From: JACKJA01 sp050297015 | GTDB lineage: Bacteria; Pseudomonadota; Alphaproteobacteria; Micavibrionales; Micavibrionaceae | Assembly: GCA_050297015.1 (NCBI GenBank) | Contig: JBNKRZ010000037.1 | Coordinates: 33,984 to 97,983, forward strand | Length of the DNA stretch: 64,000 nucleotides | Reading direction: 5' to 3' | Shown here: piece after piece, positions 17,801 through 27,400 of the stretch | Numbering within the stretch: the stretch's first letter is position 1 | How the letters are laid out: each line of letters opens with the position of its first letter | Notes under the pieces: generated by a model | What the model saw: only the letters and a program-made list of their open reading frames with translations | Database searches by the model: none | Told to the model about the DNA's origin: nothing | Position numbers and translations under genes: made by a program

Positions 17801-18254
17801 CTTGCAAAGCAACATTGCGCACGGCCCCCTCTCCAGCGGGCGTCTTCTCTGCCGTCTTTTCGCGTTTTGTAAACACGTCAAGCGCCGGGAAAGCGCCCTT
17901 TTCATCCCGCACCAACGTAATATCCGGGCGCACCAACAGCACTTTTGACACAACGATATCCCGCTTCAAAAGAGGTAAAAGCGCGACGACAACTTCCGCT
18001 TTATCGAGAGAAATAAAATCGCCGTTAAGGGAACCCGGTGCAGAAATATCAAGCGTTTCAATCACAAGACGGGGCGAAGGCAAAACCGAAAAACTAAGAT
18101 TCCCGCCGATGTTAATAGCATATCCGGTCGTATTGCTGGCTTGCTCTATGATTTCGGATTTATACTTATTCCAATCAACAAAGCCCGGCGCCGCCAAGGC
18201 GATCGCAAACGTTACAACAAGCGCACCCGTAATAATCAACAAAAAGCGTTTCAC
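14775..18254 (-). CDS. AsmA family protein (large)
   Basis: 1159-residue inner-membrane-anchored protein of the AsmA/YhdP/TamB-like group, which form periplasmic bridges linked to lipid transport and outer-membrane homeostasis. The start chosen is a GTG at 18254, 8 bases after GGAGG, giving MKRFLLIITGALVVTFAIAL as a single membrane anchor followed by APGFVDWNKYKSEI, typical of AsmA. Repeated beta-rich segments (LDLSGDAAALSYEGWRFENA and similar) fill the middle, and an AsmA_2-type domain lies near the C-terminus. The last 60 or so residues are proline/glutamine-rich low complexity, ending TPEEALFGILQGVIEGAQ. It stands downstream of a cyclic-nucleotide-binding gene with a 130-bp gap. Confidence 0.92.
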   Translation of the reverse strand: MKRFLLIITGALVVTFAIALAAPGFVDWNKYKSEIIEQASNTTGYAINIGGNLSFSVLPSPRLVIETLDISAPGSLNGDFISLDKAEVVVALLPLLKRDIVVSKVLLVRPDITLVRDEKGAFPALDVFTKREKTAEKTPAGEGAVRNVALQGIQIKQGRFHFTDRTAARDVVLDDIGMFVDAETLKGPFSIKTDFSYAGKRVDMAVKTGRLVSDADSLVLQADISLPETHASLSYSGVVGLTAVPELQGELELSAPSMLKSLEPLKLPALPALDSALALESFLTLEADTLDIRDIKGRLSGQDMTGHIKLAGWTKGVLDTDIVLDSNGVFDAASWLADDASGEKARHGFLPETLTLPFDVTGKAALHLAGLKYEGKTFRNLNVTLARAGDAIKGRAALDISETEKFSTDYALSFGALSRSSQDRSVTFSDPKVTLSRLSVKAKGATVFPLLSFDAALQEKLMKVDDPIVLAVDAIVSPDRLNITGGRLAWADTAVLFSGAFAPGRNDARGALQVNLENDGLDIDKWLAVLNPVPEGGVAPASTNSGAAIGDIARGINLPLDIAVTAQIKNLKAQKRNFPLLELKAAVKGKALHVDNFTIKDEKGSVLTLAGGAADYSKLSGLDFSLEAKTSDMAALPHDWGQTAWTIPEKAQKAELLSVFKGDADSLDFTANVGVLNGTLETKGTVATPLDKAQLSALTLRVRHPDYVDLLRVFVPDFARNAAIRKDVDIFATLERDGKLYNLSGVQAKVGPVTARADMKLDMAAARPHIEAHVHMGDVPLDKLTGHESRMSGTELTHARPSQKVADPQAVRWSRRAIDVGWMQAFDLDLSGDAAALSYEGWRFENADLALSLKNGLLTLDKLNGGLHGGQVSLNGKLRTSSKARDPLTFSGAAQLKDVSLESLVKSFSGARLVKAKGAVSMDVEGGATGLSPAALIFDLHGKGAATGQDITFEGFDLAKLSRALAAPTSSFNENFGKLLDATSSGGTTQFDTLDSAFTITEGVVNFDKLLLDGPAAAVTGTGNVNLPLWTVDLKTLVSLKEPADAPTLETVFKGPLDSPGKTFGQNAMQQYFNKQLEGMVLNPLIKSLEKKGILQAPLPPQTQQKTEGEQQPAAGDSMAPDAAVTQPVAPKVKKPETRQITPEEALFGILQGVIEGAQ

Positions 18255-18384
18255 AACAATTACCTCCACCCTGAAACAGCGGTTCATTAGCCCTTAACTA
18301 TATATACAGGGAATCACTCTTAAAAAAAGGGAGGATTACTAATTTTAAAGAAGGAAAGACAAAAAAGGCGCTACGAATCCTTAC

Positions 18385-18936
18385 TCAGCTCTCATCCATA
18401 TATGTTTCCTTAAACGCCCGCGCGGCTTTCAGGAATTCATCCAGTTTCGGACAAACGTTATTCTCTAGCGTTTCTTTTTGCGCTGAAGGCAATGAGAGCT
18501 TCATATTTTCGGCAATCGCCGTAACCGTATCGACAAGATTATCAAAAGAGCTGTTACGCCGCAGAATAAGATTATTCGAGTGCGTCAAACGCTTCATGAG
18601 CATCGGCAAAATCGCCCGCACCGTGGGGTCGCTCCGCTCCAGCTTACTTTGAAAAGTCTGGCGGGAAATTACAATCAGGTTAGAATCTTCCAATGTGCGC
18701 ACACTGGCCGAGCGCGGCTCATCAAAGACCAAAGCCATTTCCCCGAAAATCTGGCCTATCCCCAGACGGGCAAGCTCTATCTCTTTATCATTACAAACCG
18801 TATAAACCTGAACGCTGCCGGACTGGATGAGAAAGGCCGAATAGCCTACATCCCCTTCCCGAATAACGCACGTCCCTTCTGGAACAACTTTACGCTCCAG
18901 AACAACGGTTTCCCGATTACTTGCCTTCACCATCAT
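18385..18936 (-). CDS. Cyclic nucleotide-binding domain protein
   Basis: 183-residue protein with one CNB domain (about residues 12-125): IREGDVGYSAFLIQSGSVQV and the phosphate-binding cassette IFGEMALVFDEPRSASV, which retains the glutamate and arginine that contact cyclic phosphate. There is no Crp-type helix-turn-helix after it; the C-terminal 60 residues are helical (LMKRLTHSNNLILRRNSSF). It is therefore probably a sensor or scaffold and not a DNA-binding regulator. Three start codons (ATG, ATG, GTG) are clustered after AGAGG; the second or third has the best spacing. Confidence 0.88.
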   Translation of the reverse strand: MMVKASNRETVVLERKVVPEGTCVIREGDVGYSAFLIQSGSVQVYTVCNDKEIELARLGIGQIFGEMALVFDEPRSASVRTLEDSNLIVISRQTFQSKLERSDPTVRAILPMLMKRLTHSNNLILRRNSSFDNLVDTVTAIAENMKLSLPSAQKETLENNVCPKLDEFLKAARAFKETYMDES

Positions 18937-19077
18937 TCACCTCTTCTCTACGGAAGATAGCCGGATGATAGCAGATGACTCCCCATGAGTCTCCACTCCA
19001 CACTACAAATCATACCAGCATATAGTTAAGATTTAGCTAAAGCAATACACACAACCTTAAGGAAAAATCGCTACCCC

Positions 19078-19845
19078 TCAAGCCATGTACTGTCCCCCGT
19101 TAGAGGAAATCGTCGTCCCCGTTATAAACGCAGCCTTTTCCGAAGATAAAAACGAAACAATAGCGGCGATTTCTTCAGGCTTTCCCATCCGCCCTACGGG
19201 GATCTGACGAACGATAGTCTCCAGAATGTCATGGCGCATAGCCGCCGTCATTTCCGTTTCAATATAGCCGGGGCAAATCGCGTTCACAGTCACCCCCTTG
19301 GCTGCATTTTCAAGAGCCAGCGCCTTGGTAAAACCGATCATACCAGCCTTTGCGGCGGAATAGTTTGTCTGCCCCATCTGCCCCTTTTGACCGTTAATTG
19401 AGCTGATATTAATAATGCGCCCACATTTACGGCTGCGCATCAAAGGCACCACGGCACGGCAAATATTGAAGCAAGAATTCAAATTCGTATCAATCACCTT
19501 ATGCCAGCATTCCGCATCCATCTTATGCAACATACCATCACAAGTAATCCCCGCATTATTAACAGCAATAGCGATCGGCCCCATATCATTCTCAATCATT
19601 TCGATAAGATCCTGACATGCGGAAAAATCACTTACGTTACACTGAAGCGCACGCGCGCCCGTTTCTTCTTCACAATGGCGCGCGGCATCCTCATTTCCAC
19701 GATAAAGGGCGGCAACCTGAAAACCATCGGCCCGTAGAGCCTTTGTAATTTCAAGTCCGATGCCCCGTGTACCGCCGCTGACCAGCGCCACTTTTTCACT
19801 GTTAGGCATCGGTGTTTTTTGTTTATCTTCTTTTTTAGCAAACAT
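19078..19845 (-). CDS. phaB: Acetoacetyl-CoA reductase
   Basis: NADPH-dependent short-chain dehydrogenase that reduces acetoacetyl-CoA to (R)-3-hydroxybutyryl-CoA for polyhydroxybutyrate. Visible motifs are the cofactor loop VSGGTRGIGLEI (residues 22-33), VNNAGITCDGMLHKM, catalytic serine ISSINGQKGQMGQTNYSAAK with the YxxxK pair, and the ending ISSNGGQYMA typical of PhaB. A start at the internal MPNSEKVALV (codon 13) is possible, but the current start is equally open. It lies 12 bp after phaA and is the last gene of the phaC-phaA-phaB set. Confidence 0.94.
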   Translation of the reverse strand: MFAKKEDKQKTPMPNSEKVALVSGGTRGIGLEITKALRADGFQVAALYRGNEDAARHCEEETGARALQCNVSDFSACQDLIEMIENDMGPIAIAVNNAGITCDGMLHKMDAECWHKVIDTNLNSCFNICRAVVPLMRSRKCGRIINISSINGQKGQMGQTNYSAAKAGMIGFTKALALENAAKGVTVNAICPGYIETEMTAAMRHDILETIVRQIPVGRMGKPEEIAAIVSFLSSEKAAFITGTTISSNGGQYMA

Positions 19846-19857
19846 TTTTAACGCTCC

Positions 19858-21057
19858 TTACTTAAGGTTCATTTTCGGGTCACGCTCAACGCACAGCGCA
19901 ATCCCCATGCCGCCTCCAATACAAAGCGTTGCCAAGCCTTTAGCTGCATCGCGGCGCATCATCTCATGAAGCAACGTGACCAGAATACGCGTCCCCGATG
20001 CTCCAATCGGGTGTCCCAAAGCAATCGCCCCCCCATTCACATTGGTTTTATCCGGATCAAAGCCCAGCTCTTGTGAAACACATAAGGCCTGAGCGGCGAA
20101 AGCTTCATTCGATTCAATCACATCCAAATCGTCAACGGCCCACCCCGCCCGCGCCAGCGCTTTCTGCGTCGCGGGGATAGGCCCCGTCCCCATCAAAGCA
20201 GGATCAACCCCCGCCGTCGCCCAAGAACGAATAGCCGCCAAAACCGGCAACCCACGCTTTTCAGCCTCATCCGCCCGCATCAAAAGAACCGCAGCCGCCC
20301 CGTCATTAATACCGGAGGCGTTCCCCGCCGTCACGGTTCCCTCCTTTTTAAAGGCCGGGCGCAATTGAGAGAGCTTCTCCGCCGTTACACCCGCGCGCGG
20401 GAATTCATCCTTATCAATAACAATCTCTTTTTTGCGGGTTTTTACGCTTACAGGCAAGATTTCCGCCGCAAATTTACCTTCGCTCACAGCCCGCTCGGTT
20501 TTCTGTTGAGAAAACGCCGCGAATTCATCCTGCGCCTCTCTGCTGAACCCATATTTTTGTGCAATATTTTCCGCCGTGATCCCCATATGATAATCATTAA
20601 AGATGTCCCAAAGCCCATCACGGATCATCGTATCGCACAGCGTAGCATCTCCCATCTTCACCCCGTCACGCATATGAAGGAAATGCGGCGCCATACTCAT
20701 ATTTTCCTGACCGCCTGCCACAACAATTTGAGCATCGCCACTAGCAATCGCCTGCATCCCCAGAGCCACACTCCGCAACCCCGACCCGCAAACCTGATTG
20801 ATCGTCAGCGCTGTTTTCTCTTCCGGCACCCCCGCCGCGATAGCCGCCTGACGCGCAGGATTTTGCCCCACACCCGCGGTTAGAACCTGCCCCATAATCA
20901 CTTCATCAACGGCCGTCTTTTCAATGCCCGCCTCATCAAGCAAAGCGGCAATAACCTGCCCCCCCAGGATATGAGCCGGAACCGTAGAAAGCCCCCCGTT
21001 AAAACTGCCGATAGCGGTTCTTTTTGCTGCAACAATGACAATTTTATCATCATTCAT
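19858..21057 (-). CDS. phaA: Acetyl-CoA C-acetyltransferase
   Basis: Thiolase that condenses two acetyl-CoA to acetoacetyl-CoA. The start at 21057 (MNDDKIVIVAAKRTAIGSF) follows AGGGA; an upstream extension is rejected. The 399-residue product has the acyl cysteine in INQVCGSGLRSVAL, VAGGQENMSMAPH, the histidine in NGGAIALGHPIGASG and the second cysteine in TLCIGGGMGIAL. Length and motifs are those of biosynthetic thiolases. It lies between phaC and phaB on the same strand, so it serves PHB synthesis. Confidence 0.95.
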   Translation of the reverse strand: MNDDKIVIVAAKRTAIGSFNGGLSTVPAHILGGQVIAALLDEAGIEKTAVDEVIMGQVLTAGVGQNPARQAAIAAGVPEEKTALTINQVCGSGLRSVALGMQAIASGDAQIVVAGGQENMSMAPHFLHMRDGVKMGDATLCDTMIRDGLWDIFNDYHMGITAENIAQKYGFSREAQDEFAAFSQQKTERAVSEGKFAAEILPVSVKTRKKEIVIDKDEFPRAGVTAEKLSQLRPAFKKEGTVTAGNASGINDGAAAVLLMRADEAEKRGLPVLAAIRSWATAGVDPALMGTGPIPATQKALARAGWAVDDLDVIESNEAFAAQALCVSQELGFDPDKTNVNGGAIALGHPIGASGTRILVTLLHEMMRRDAAKGLATLCIGGGMGIALCVERDPKMNLK

Positions 21058-21147
21058 AACTATATCCCTTCTCAAAAAATGCAAAAAATCATGTCCGCCA
21101 TTATTTCCTTTTTTTGAGTTTTCGCAAGAGGATATTGCAAAAGAAAA

Positions 21148-22308
21148 TCAGTTCTTTTTGCTGCACCGCAACCATTCCAGAAGAGGATACCATACATCCG
21201 TTTCCGCACGCCGCCCCGTCATCATACCTACGTGACCGCAACACGGCTCTTGCAATGTCGCGCGCGACAAACGTGACGCCAAGGCTTTTGCCGATTCAGC
21301 GGGAACCAATCGATCACGAGAAGGAGCCACAATCAAGGACGGTATATCAATATCCTCAGGGCGTATATTTTCCCCGCCCACGCACCACGTCCCCTTGGCC
21401 GTACGATTTTCTGCATACCATGATAACAGGAACGTTCGCACAAGACCCGCCGGAAGCGCCACACCCCCATTCAACCAATCCTCCGTTGCGACGAACAATG
21501 TGGCTTCTTTACTCTCCGGCGCAAGCGCTGAAAAACGCGCAAACTTCTCCGCCACCCGATCGGCATTCACCATCGCAAATACACCTTGCAGCCATTCCGC
21601 CCCTAAAACGTTGTGACGATTGATTTGCTGAAAGGCCAACGGCATGCTCGCAAGCACCTGATTTTTCAAAAGGGGATCACCCGCACGAAAGTCCCACGGT
21701 GTTGCTAAAAAACACAATCTATCCAAAGACGCCTGTGCCTCTTTTTGCGCGGCCAGGGCTGTCAAAAACACACCCCCCATGCAATACCCCAACGCATGAA
21801 GTGGCGCGCCACTATGCTGCGCGGCGAAAGATAACGCCGGCAACAAACGATCTTTCATCAAGGTATCAAAATCCCTTTGCCCGTCATCATACTCCGGCAT
21901 GCCCCAATCTAGAACATAGACATCTTTCCCCTGCGCCGCCAACCAACGGACAAAAGATTTATCGGGCAACAAATCAAAAATATAAGAGCGGTTGATCATA
22001 GAAGGAATAAGAAAAATCGCCGGCGTTTTTTCATGCGCTCTCTCTTTTGCACAAAAAAGCAAAAGTGAAACGGTCCCCGCGCGCCAAACTTCAGAGAAAT
22101 CCGAGGAAAGAGAAACATCGCGCCGGTACGGATGGCGATGATAAGCCTGCACACCACGCACAAAAGCCTCCCCCGCCGCCCGGCACACGAATGCGGAAGC
22201 GGAATTATCATCCTGCGCCCGCAGCGCCATTCCCGCAAAAAAACTAAGCGAAAAGGGTTGAGGTCCGCGGCGTATATAGGCGCCATCCGACAAAAAATCA
22301 GAATCCAT
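21148..22308 (-). CDS. phaC: Short PhaC-like poly(3-hydroxyalkanoate) synthase
   Basis: Alpha/beta-hydrolase enzyme that probably polymerises 3-hydroxybutyryl-CoA. The start at 22308 follows AGGAG and gives 386 residues; the open frame upstream is not family sequence. The lipase-like box has cysteine as in PhaC (LGYCMGGVFL), and the other triad members are visible as APSRDRLVPAE (Asp) and CCGHVGMMTGRRAE (His). Also typical are FLIPSMINRSYIFDL and VYVLDWGMPE. It is much shorter than class I PhaC (about 590) and close to class III, yet no phaE partner is in the window. It heads phaC-phaA-phaB, divergent from phaR. Confidence 0.85.
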   Translation of the reverse strand: MDSDFLSDGAYIRRGPQPFSLSFFAGMALRAQDDNSASAFVCRAAGEAFVRGVQAYHRHPYRRDVSLSSDFSEVWRAGTVSLLLFCAKERAHEKTPAIFLIPSMINRSYIFDLLPDKSFVRWLAAQGKDVYVLDWGMPEYDDGQRDFDTLMKDRLLPALSFAAQHSGAPLHALGYCMGGVFLTALAAQKEAQASLDRLCFLATPWDFRAGDPLLKNQVLASMPLAFQQINRHNVLGAEWLQGVFAMVNADRVAEKFARFSALAPESKEATLFVATEDWLNGGVALPAGLVRTFLLSWYAENRTAKGTWCVGGENIRPEDIDIPSLIVAPSRDRLVPAESAKALASRLSRATLQEPCCGHVGMMTGRRAETDVWYPLLEWLRCSKKN

Positions 22309-22374
22309 TTTGTGCACTCCTGATATGCAATATAAAAAAAATTGACGCAAAAAACCACATAAACTCTTTTCGCA

Positions 22375-22402
22375 ATGCAAAAATTGTGCATAATGGTATA
22401 GT
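22375..22402. promoter_or_regulatory. Candidate PhaR operator and phaR -10 element
   Basis: The 132-bp gap between phaC and phaR holds the inverted repeat ATGCA-N7-TGCAT (22375-22391), followed by TATAGT at 22397-22402, a plausible -10 for phaR. TGC-containing repeats in such divergent regions are where PhaR proteins bind in related bacteria. The match is short and untested. Confidence 0.4.
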
Positions 22403-22440
22403 AATTTCCCTTTAAATATATAAGAGGAGGCAGGCTCGCT

Positions 22441-22941
22441 ATGGCTACAGCTAAGAAAAAAGATGGTCCTATTGTTATTAAAAAATATGCAAACCGTCGC
22501 CTGTACGATACGGGACGAAGCAGTTATGTAACACTGGAAGATTTGTGCCAAATGGTCAAAGACGGTCAGGACTTCATCGTTTATGATGCAAAATCCGGTG
22601 ATGACTTAACGCGTCAGGTTTTAACCCAAATTATTCTCGATCAGGAATCAAAGGGGGAAAACATGCTGCCGGAAAGTTTCCTGAAACAGCTTATCGGCTT
22701 TTACGGCGACAGTGTGCAATCCTTCGTTCCCAGCTATCTGGAGCAGGCCTTTTCAGCCTTCACCAAGCATCAGGAAGAATTAAGAGAACAGATGCAACAA
22801 TCCATGCCCGGCATCGGCGTTATACCTTCAATAAACTCCATGACCTCACTGGAAGAGATCAACCGCAAAAATATGGAGCTGTTTGAAAACGCCATGAAAG
22901 CATGGGCGCCTTTTAATCCTATGAGCGCAGGCGAAAAATAA
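22441..22941 (+). CDS. phaR: Polyhydroxyalkanoate synthesis repressor PhaR
   Basis: 166-residue regulator that represses PHA genes and binds PHB granules. The N-terminal DNA-binding PHB_acc_N domain is clear: IVIKKYANRRLYDTGRSSYV, LEDLCQMVKDGQDFIVYDAK. The following PHB_acc repeats read ILDQESKGENMLPESFLKQL and FYGDSVQSFVPSYLEQA. The ATG follows AAGAGGAGG. It is divergent from phaC-phaA-phaB and ends in a strong terminator, so it forms its own transcript. Confidence 0.96.
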   Translation: MATAKKKDGPIVIKKYANRRLYDTGRSSYVTLEDLCQMVKDGQDFIVYDAKSGDDLTRQVLTQIILDQESKGENMLPESFLKQLIGFYGDSVQSFVPSYLEQAFSAFTKHQEELREQMQQSMPGIGVIPSINSMTSLEEINRKNMELFENAMKAWAPFNPMSAGEK

Positions 22942-22974
22942 CTTCGCGCCTACCCGAACAAGACCTCATACAAA

Positions 22975-23008
22975 ATGCAGCAATCTCATCCGGTTGCTGC
23001 ATTTTTTT
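22975..23008 (+). terminator. Intrinsic terminator of phaR (possibly bidirectional)
   Basis: A perfect 9-bp stem (ATGCAGCAA / TTGCTGCAT, 22975-22983 and 22994-23002) with a 10-base loop runs into seven T. On the other strand the same stem is followed by ATTTTGTATG, so it may also end the convergent EAL-gene transcript. Confidence 0.9.
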
Positions 23009-23021
23009 ATACCCACTTCCG

Positions 23022-24410
23022 TTAGATATCGTCATCATCCCCGGAAGAAGAAAACAAATGGCGCTGCGCGTGATCTTCCGGCAACCAGACCCGCTCAATC
23101 AAAGGTAAACCATAGGCATACCCCTGAATGTTGGATATACCGTCTGCCGTCAAAAGGGAGGCATCACCTTCCGTTTCGGCCCCCTCCCCGATCGTTTCAA
23201 TCCCTAAGCCATCGGCAAGCATTTGTAGCGTCTTCACGAACAGGCGATTTTTTTCATCCTGAATATTGCGAATATAAGATTTATCAATTTTTAGAAAATC
23301 TATATTCAGATCTTTAATCTGAGAAAACGCCGTATACCCCGCCCCAAAATCATCCAACGCAATCCGGCAGCCGAGTTCCTGCAAGCGAGAAACAATGCGC
23401 ACGGTTTCCTCATAATCACCCATTGCTGCACTTTCCGTCAACTCAACCACCAAACGCGGTGCAACATTTTTATGGTTCCGCAAAACGGATTCCAGCGCCG
23501 CCAGCCATTCCGGGCTGTGCAAAGACATATGGGAAACGTTGATAGACAAACTCAAATCCGGATACTGAATCAATTCCTGTAACGCTGTCTGCAGAGCAAA
23601 CTGATCCGCTAAATGACTAAGCCCCAGATGCTCGATAGCCGGCACAAAATCCGCAGCATTACAAATCGTTCCATCCTCATTAATCATGCGGATCAAACAC
23701 TCATGAAGAACAACATTACCGTCCCGCGCCCGAATAATCGGCTGATAAGCCAGGCGCACCCGTTTTTCCCGTAAAGCATTCAAAAACGCATTACCCTGCG
23801 CCAAAATACAACGATATGATTCCGTCTGATCGGCCATCCCCTCATAAGAAACAAAGCCGTTAAAGCGCCTTTCTCGTGCGGCCCGCATCGCGGCCTCTGC
23901 CTTTATCAGAATATCCGCCGGACGATCTGTACCCTCCCGGTCTATCGTCACCCCGCCAATTGACAGGCTAACAGTCACCTTCCCCGCCGGGGTCGAAAGA
24001 GGAACCTCATGAAAATAATTAAGGATATAACGGGCAACGGCACTCATGTCATGCTGCGCATTATCATGCAACAAAATGCCAAAAGCATTTCCCTCCACCC
24101 GGCACACATAAGCAAAGCGCCCCAAAAGATCACGAAGCGCCACCCCCGTTTGCTCAATGATACGATCAGAAACATGCATTCCAAACGCTTCATTGAACAT
24201 AAACATGCGGTTTATACCCGCCACAAGCAAGGCGGTCTTATCTTGCGCCGTTTCATCTGCCCAGCGTTCAATCGCCTGAAACAAAGATTGGCGGTCAACC
24301 TGATTCCCCCATATCTGAGATAGCGGCGCTCTAAAGTCCGGCGTCACAGGAGATGATGCGGGATTTTTAGAGGAAGCGTTTTTTTTATTATTTTTGGATT
24401 TTTCAGTCAT
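23022..24410 (-). CDS. Degenerate GGDEF - EAL cyclic-di-GMP phosphodiesterase
   Basis: 462-residue protein. A GGDEF-like domain (about residues 35-190) has lost the signature: EGNAFGILL stands where GGDEF should be, so cyclase activity is unlikely. The EAL domain (about 205-455) keeps the residues needed for hydrolysis: ECLIRM (ExLxR), LSINVSHMSL, VVELTESA, ALDDFGAGYTAF, FLKIDKSYI, IGEGAET and IQGYAYGLPL. It should therefore cleave cyclic di-GMP in the cytoplasm. No membrane segment or sensory domain precedes the GGDEF part; the N-terminal 25 residues are lysine/serine-rich. It is 9 bp downstream of a large exported coiled-coil protein and probably in its operon. Confidence 0.93.
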   Translation of the reverse strand: MTEKSKNNKKNASSKNPASSPVTPDFRAPLSQIWGNQVDRQSLFQAIERWADETAQDKTALLVAGINRMFMFNEAFGMHVSDRIIEQTGVALRDLLGRFAYVCRVEGNAFGILLHDNAQHDMSAVARYILNYFHEVPLSTPAGKVTVSLSIGGVTIDREGTDRPADILIKAEAAMRAARERRFNGFVSYEGMADQTESYRCILAQGNAFLNALREKRVRLAYQPIIRARDGNVVLHECLIRMINEDGTICNAADFVPAIEHLGLSHLADQFALQTALQELIQYPDLSLSINVSHMSLHSPEWLAALESVLRNHKNVAPRLVVELTESAAMGDYEETVRIVSRLQELGCRIALDDFGAGYTAFSQIKDLNIDFLKIDKSYIRNIQDEKNRLFVKTLQMLADGLGIETIGEGAETEGDASLLTADGISNIQGYAYGLPLIERVWLPEDHAQRHLFSSSGDDDDI

Positions 24411-24419
24411 CAGCAGTTG

Positions 24420-27400
24420 CTACGGTGTGGAGAGAAGAGCGTGAACCAGCCGTTCACTAACATCCATAGCCACATCCATAGAGGCCACATCAACTTCATG
24501 CGCGATCGATGTAAACACGCCATCCTGCGTATAGAAAACAAGAGAAGCCGCTGCCGAAGCATCATCCCCCATACAGGCAACTTCATAAGTCGAAATACGT
24601 ATACCATCCTGATCCTTCACCACATCGGGCATAGCGGCAAAATCACCGGGGCAACGATTTTCCGTTTTATTCAGATAAGCCTCAACCAACGTATCAAATT
24701 GCTGAATATCCCCCAACGCCTTTTGCTCCGCGCTACCGAAGAGATTTTCAGCATCCCAGCTATAAACTGTCACAGCGGCATCTTCCCCGGCATCTACGGG
24801 TTTCACAGCCGCCCCCCGCACAACTGATGCCTGCTCCAGAAGAGCCTGCAAATCGGCCCCGGCCGGCTTAAACGTTATAGTGGAGGCTTCATTCAACGGC
24901 AACGACGAAGCGCTCAAAGGCTCCTCCGTCACAGCAGCAGCAAGAGAAACAGGGCGGCTCACTTCCCCCGGCATCATCGTAGAGGAAGAAATATCTGCCT
25001 CGGCTTCAATCCCGGCAGATACCGATGGCGCATCATTCCAATTCACCGTTTCAGCAACAACAATCCCGGCGCGCTCATCAGCATAGGAAGGGGCTAAAGC
25101 CTCCCCCGATGATGGAGAAACATGCTGCACTTTTTGTGCAAGCTGCAATGTCTCATTTTCTTGCTCAAGGCGGGCCTTTTCACTCTCAAGACGGGCCACC
25201 TTACTACGAAGCGCCTCGATATCTCCCGCGGGCGGCGCATCCTGCACCCGAGCTTCAAGCGCTTGTTTGCTGCGTGCTACGTCCGCACGTGCCGCAACAA
25301 GTTCTTTTTCCAAACTCATCAATTTCGCCGTTTGCGCTTCACTTGCGATTTCAGGATCAAACAGCATAAACTCCAGCTCACGCTTTTCCGCTGTACATTG
25401 CGCGCGTTGCGCTTCCACCTGCCCGCCCATTTTTTGCAACTCGCGCTCAGCCTCATTAAAACGGCGCGTCGCCTCTTCCAAATCCCAATTTGAGGATGCC
25501 AGCTCAAATATGCCATCCGCCTTTTCTGTCCGCAAAGCATCCAGTTTTTGGGCCAATTTGTTCTTCTCAACATTAGCCATTTGCAACTGCTCTTCCAGGA
25601 TTTTAACCCTAGCCAGCGCACTATATGAATCGGCAGCCACCGGCGCAGGAGAAGATGAAACCTCATCCAGCTGTGCAAGCAATGCCGCATTCCGCCCTTC
25701 AAGCTGCTCGACCGTTTCCATCAAGCTGGCAATTTTCTGCATATCTTCCTTCTGTGCCGCATCATCCGCCACACGGGAACGCTCCCCCACATCGGAAAGA
25801 CGCGATTGAAGCGCAGCAATTTCCTGTGTTTGACGCACGAGCTTTTGATTTAAGCTCTCATTTTCCTGCTCCAACCCGGCCACACGCTGCGCATCCCCCT
25901 GCGTCAAAGCCGTGTCATTCTGAAGACGGGCCTTCAAATCAGCGACCTGTAACATCTGCTTTTCCAGATCGCGTTCAAGCGCTTCCTTTTCACCTTGAAT
26001 AGCGCGGATACGTTTATTCAACGCCGCAATCGTCCCTTCATCCTGAAGAGTCCCCTTTTGCGCCTCGTGCTTGGCGCCATCAAGTTGTGCCTGCAAAGTG
26101 CGGATATCATGTTGCTGGCGCGCGGAATCGTTCAACAAACGGTGATTTTCCGCCTCCAGCGTCGCAATACGTTCGTTCTCCTGACTACGATCAGCGGCAT
26201 CAGAAACCTCCGCCATCAACTTGATATTCTCCGCCTCGAGTTCCGATATACGAGTCATTTCCTGAGAGTGATCCGACGCGACATTCAGATCGTCCCGCAG
26301 CGCCTGATTCTCTTTTGCCAGAGCGCTCAGTTTCATTTCGCTTTCACGCATAGCCGTGCTAATCCTGGCCTCAGCATCACGCGCCGCGGCCGCTATTTTT
26401 TCATCGGCTGCACGCTGCGCGGCACTCACATTCACTGCGGCTTCACGGCGCGCATCATCCTGTGCGGCCATCTGCGTTTTGAGCTGCGCCTCCAAAGAGG
26501 CTACACGCTGCATCTGCGCATCATAATCAGAACGCAATGCCGTATTCTGCGTTTCCAATGCGGCAATCCGATCTTTCAAGGTCGCAATCAGACTTTCCTC
26601 CCGTGAGCGATCGCCCGCCGCCGCCATTTTTTGCTGCAAATCAGCCGCCAATGCTTTTTGCTGAGCCAGCTCATGCAACAACGTCTCGTTCTTCGTGCGC
26701 TCCGTCGCAATTTCCGCCTTAAGGGTTTGCTCAATATAAGCAGAATCCTGCTCCTGCGCGCTGTTTTGTATTTCCATGCGGCTACGCATATCGGCTAACT
26801 TATCATTCAGCGCATCGCGCTCCGTCTCCAGCCCGCGAATTGTCCGGTTCATTGCCGCAACGGACTCACTCTCTGCACTATTTTTAGCCATCGCGCTTTC
26901 ATAAGACTCACGCGCAGCCTGAATATCAGCCTTTAAACGCTCATTCTCGCGACGCAAAGAAGCCATTTCAGCAAGCTGCGCTTCATTAACGGGCGCATTC
27001 GAAACAGAAAGCGCCGGAGTCTGTCCTGAAGCCGCTGGCGCTTGGGCCGTTTGCGCGCCTTCATCTCCGGCAGCCGGTTCTATAAGAGTAGCCAAACAGC
27101 CATTAAGCTTCTTCTGCCCCCCCGCAATATCGCCCATAAAAAAGGCATAATCCTGACCGTTCACATCAACCGTTAGACGATCTGAGCGGTTCAGCGCATC
27201 ATAGAAAGCATAATCCTGCCCCAGATGAAGAACCAGCGCCTTCCCGGAAACCGGGCGCACATCAAAACGGCGCGCTTGCCCAAAACCGGCATCGGCAGAA
27301 ACCGCATAAGCCTGAGCCTTATTAAGCTGCATTTTTTGAAAATCAATCGCCAGAGAGCTTTCATCTTTGGCATTGCGGGCCATTGTCAAGACAACCCCGT

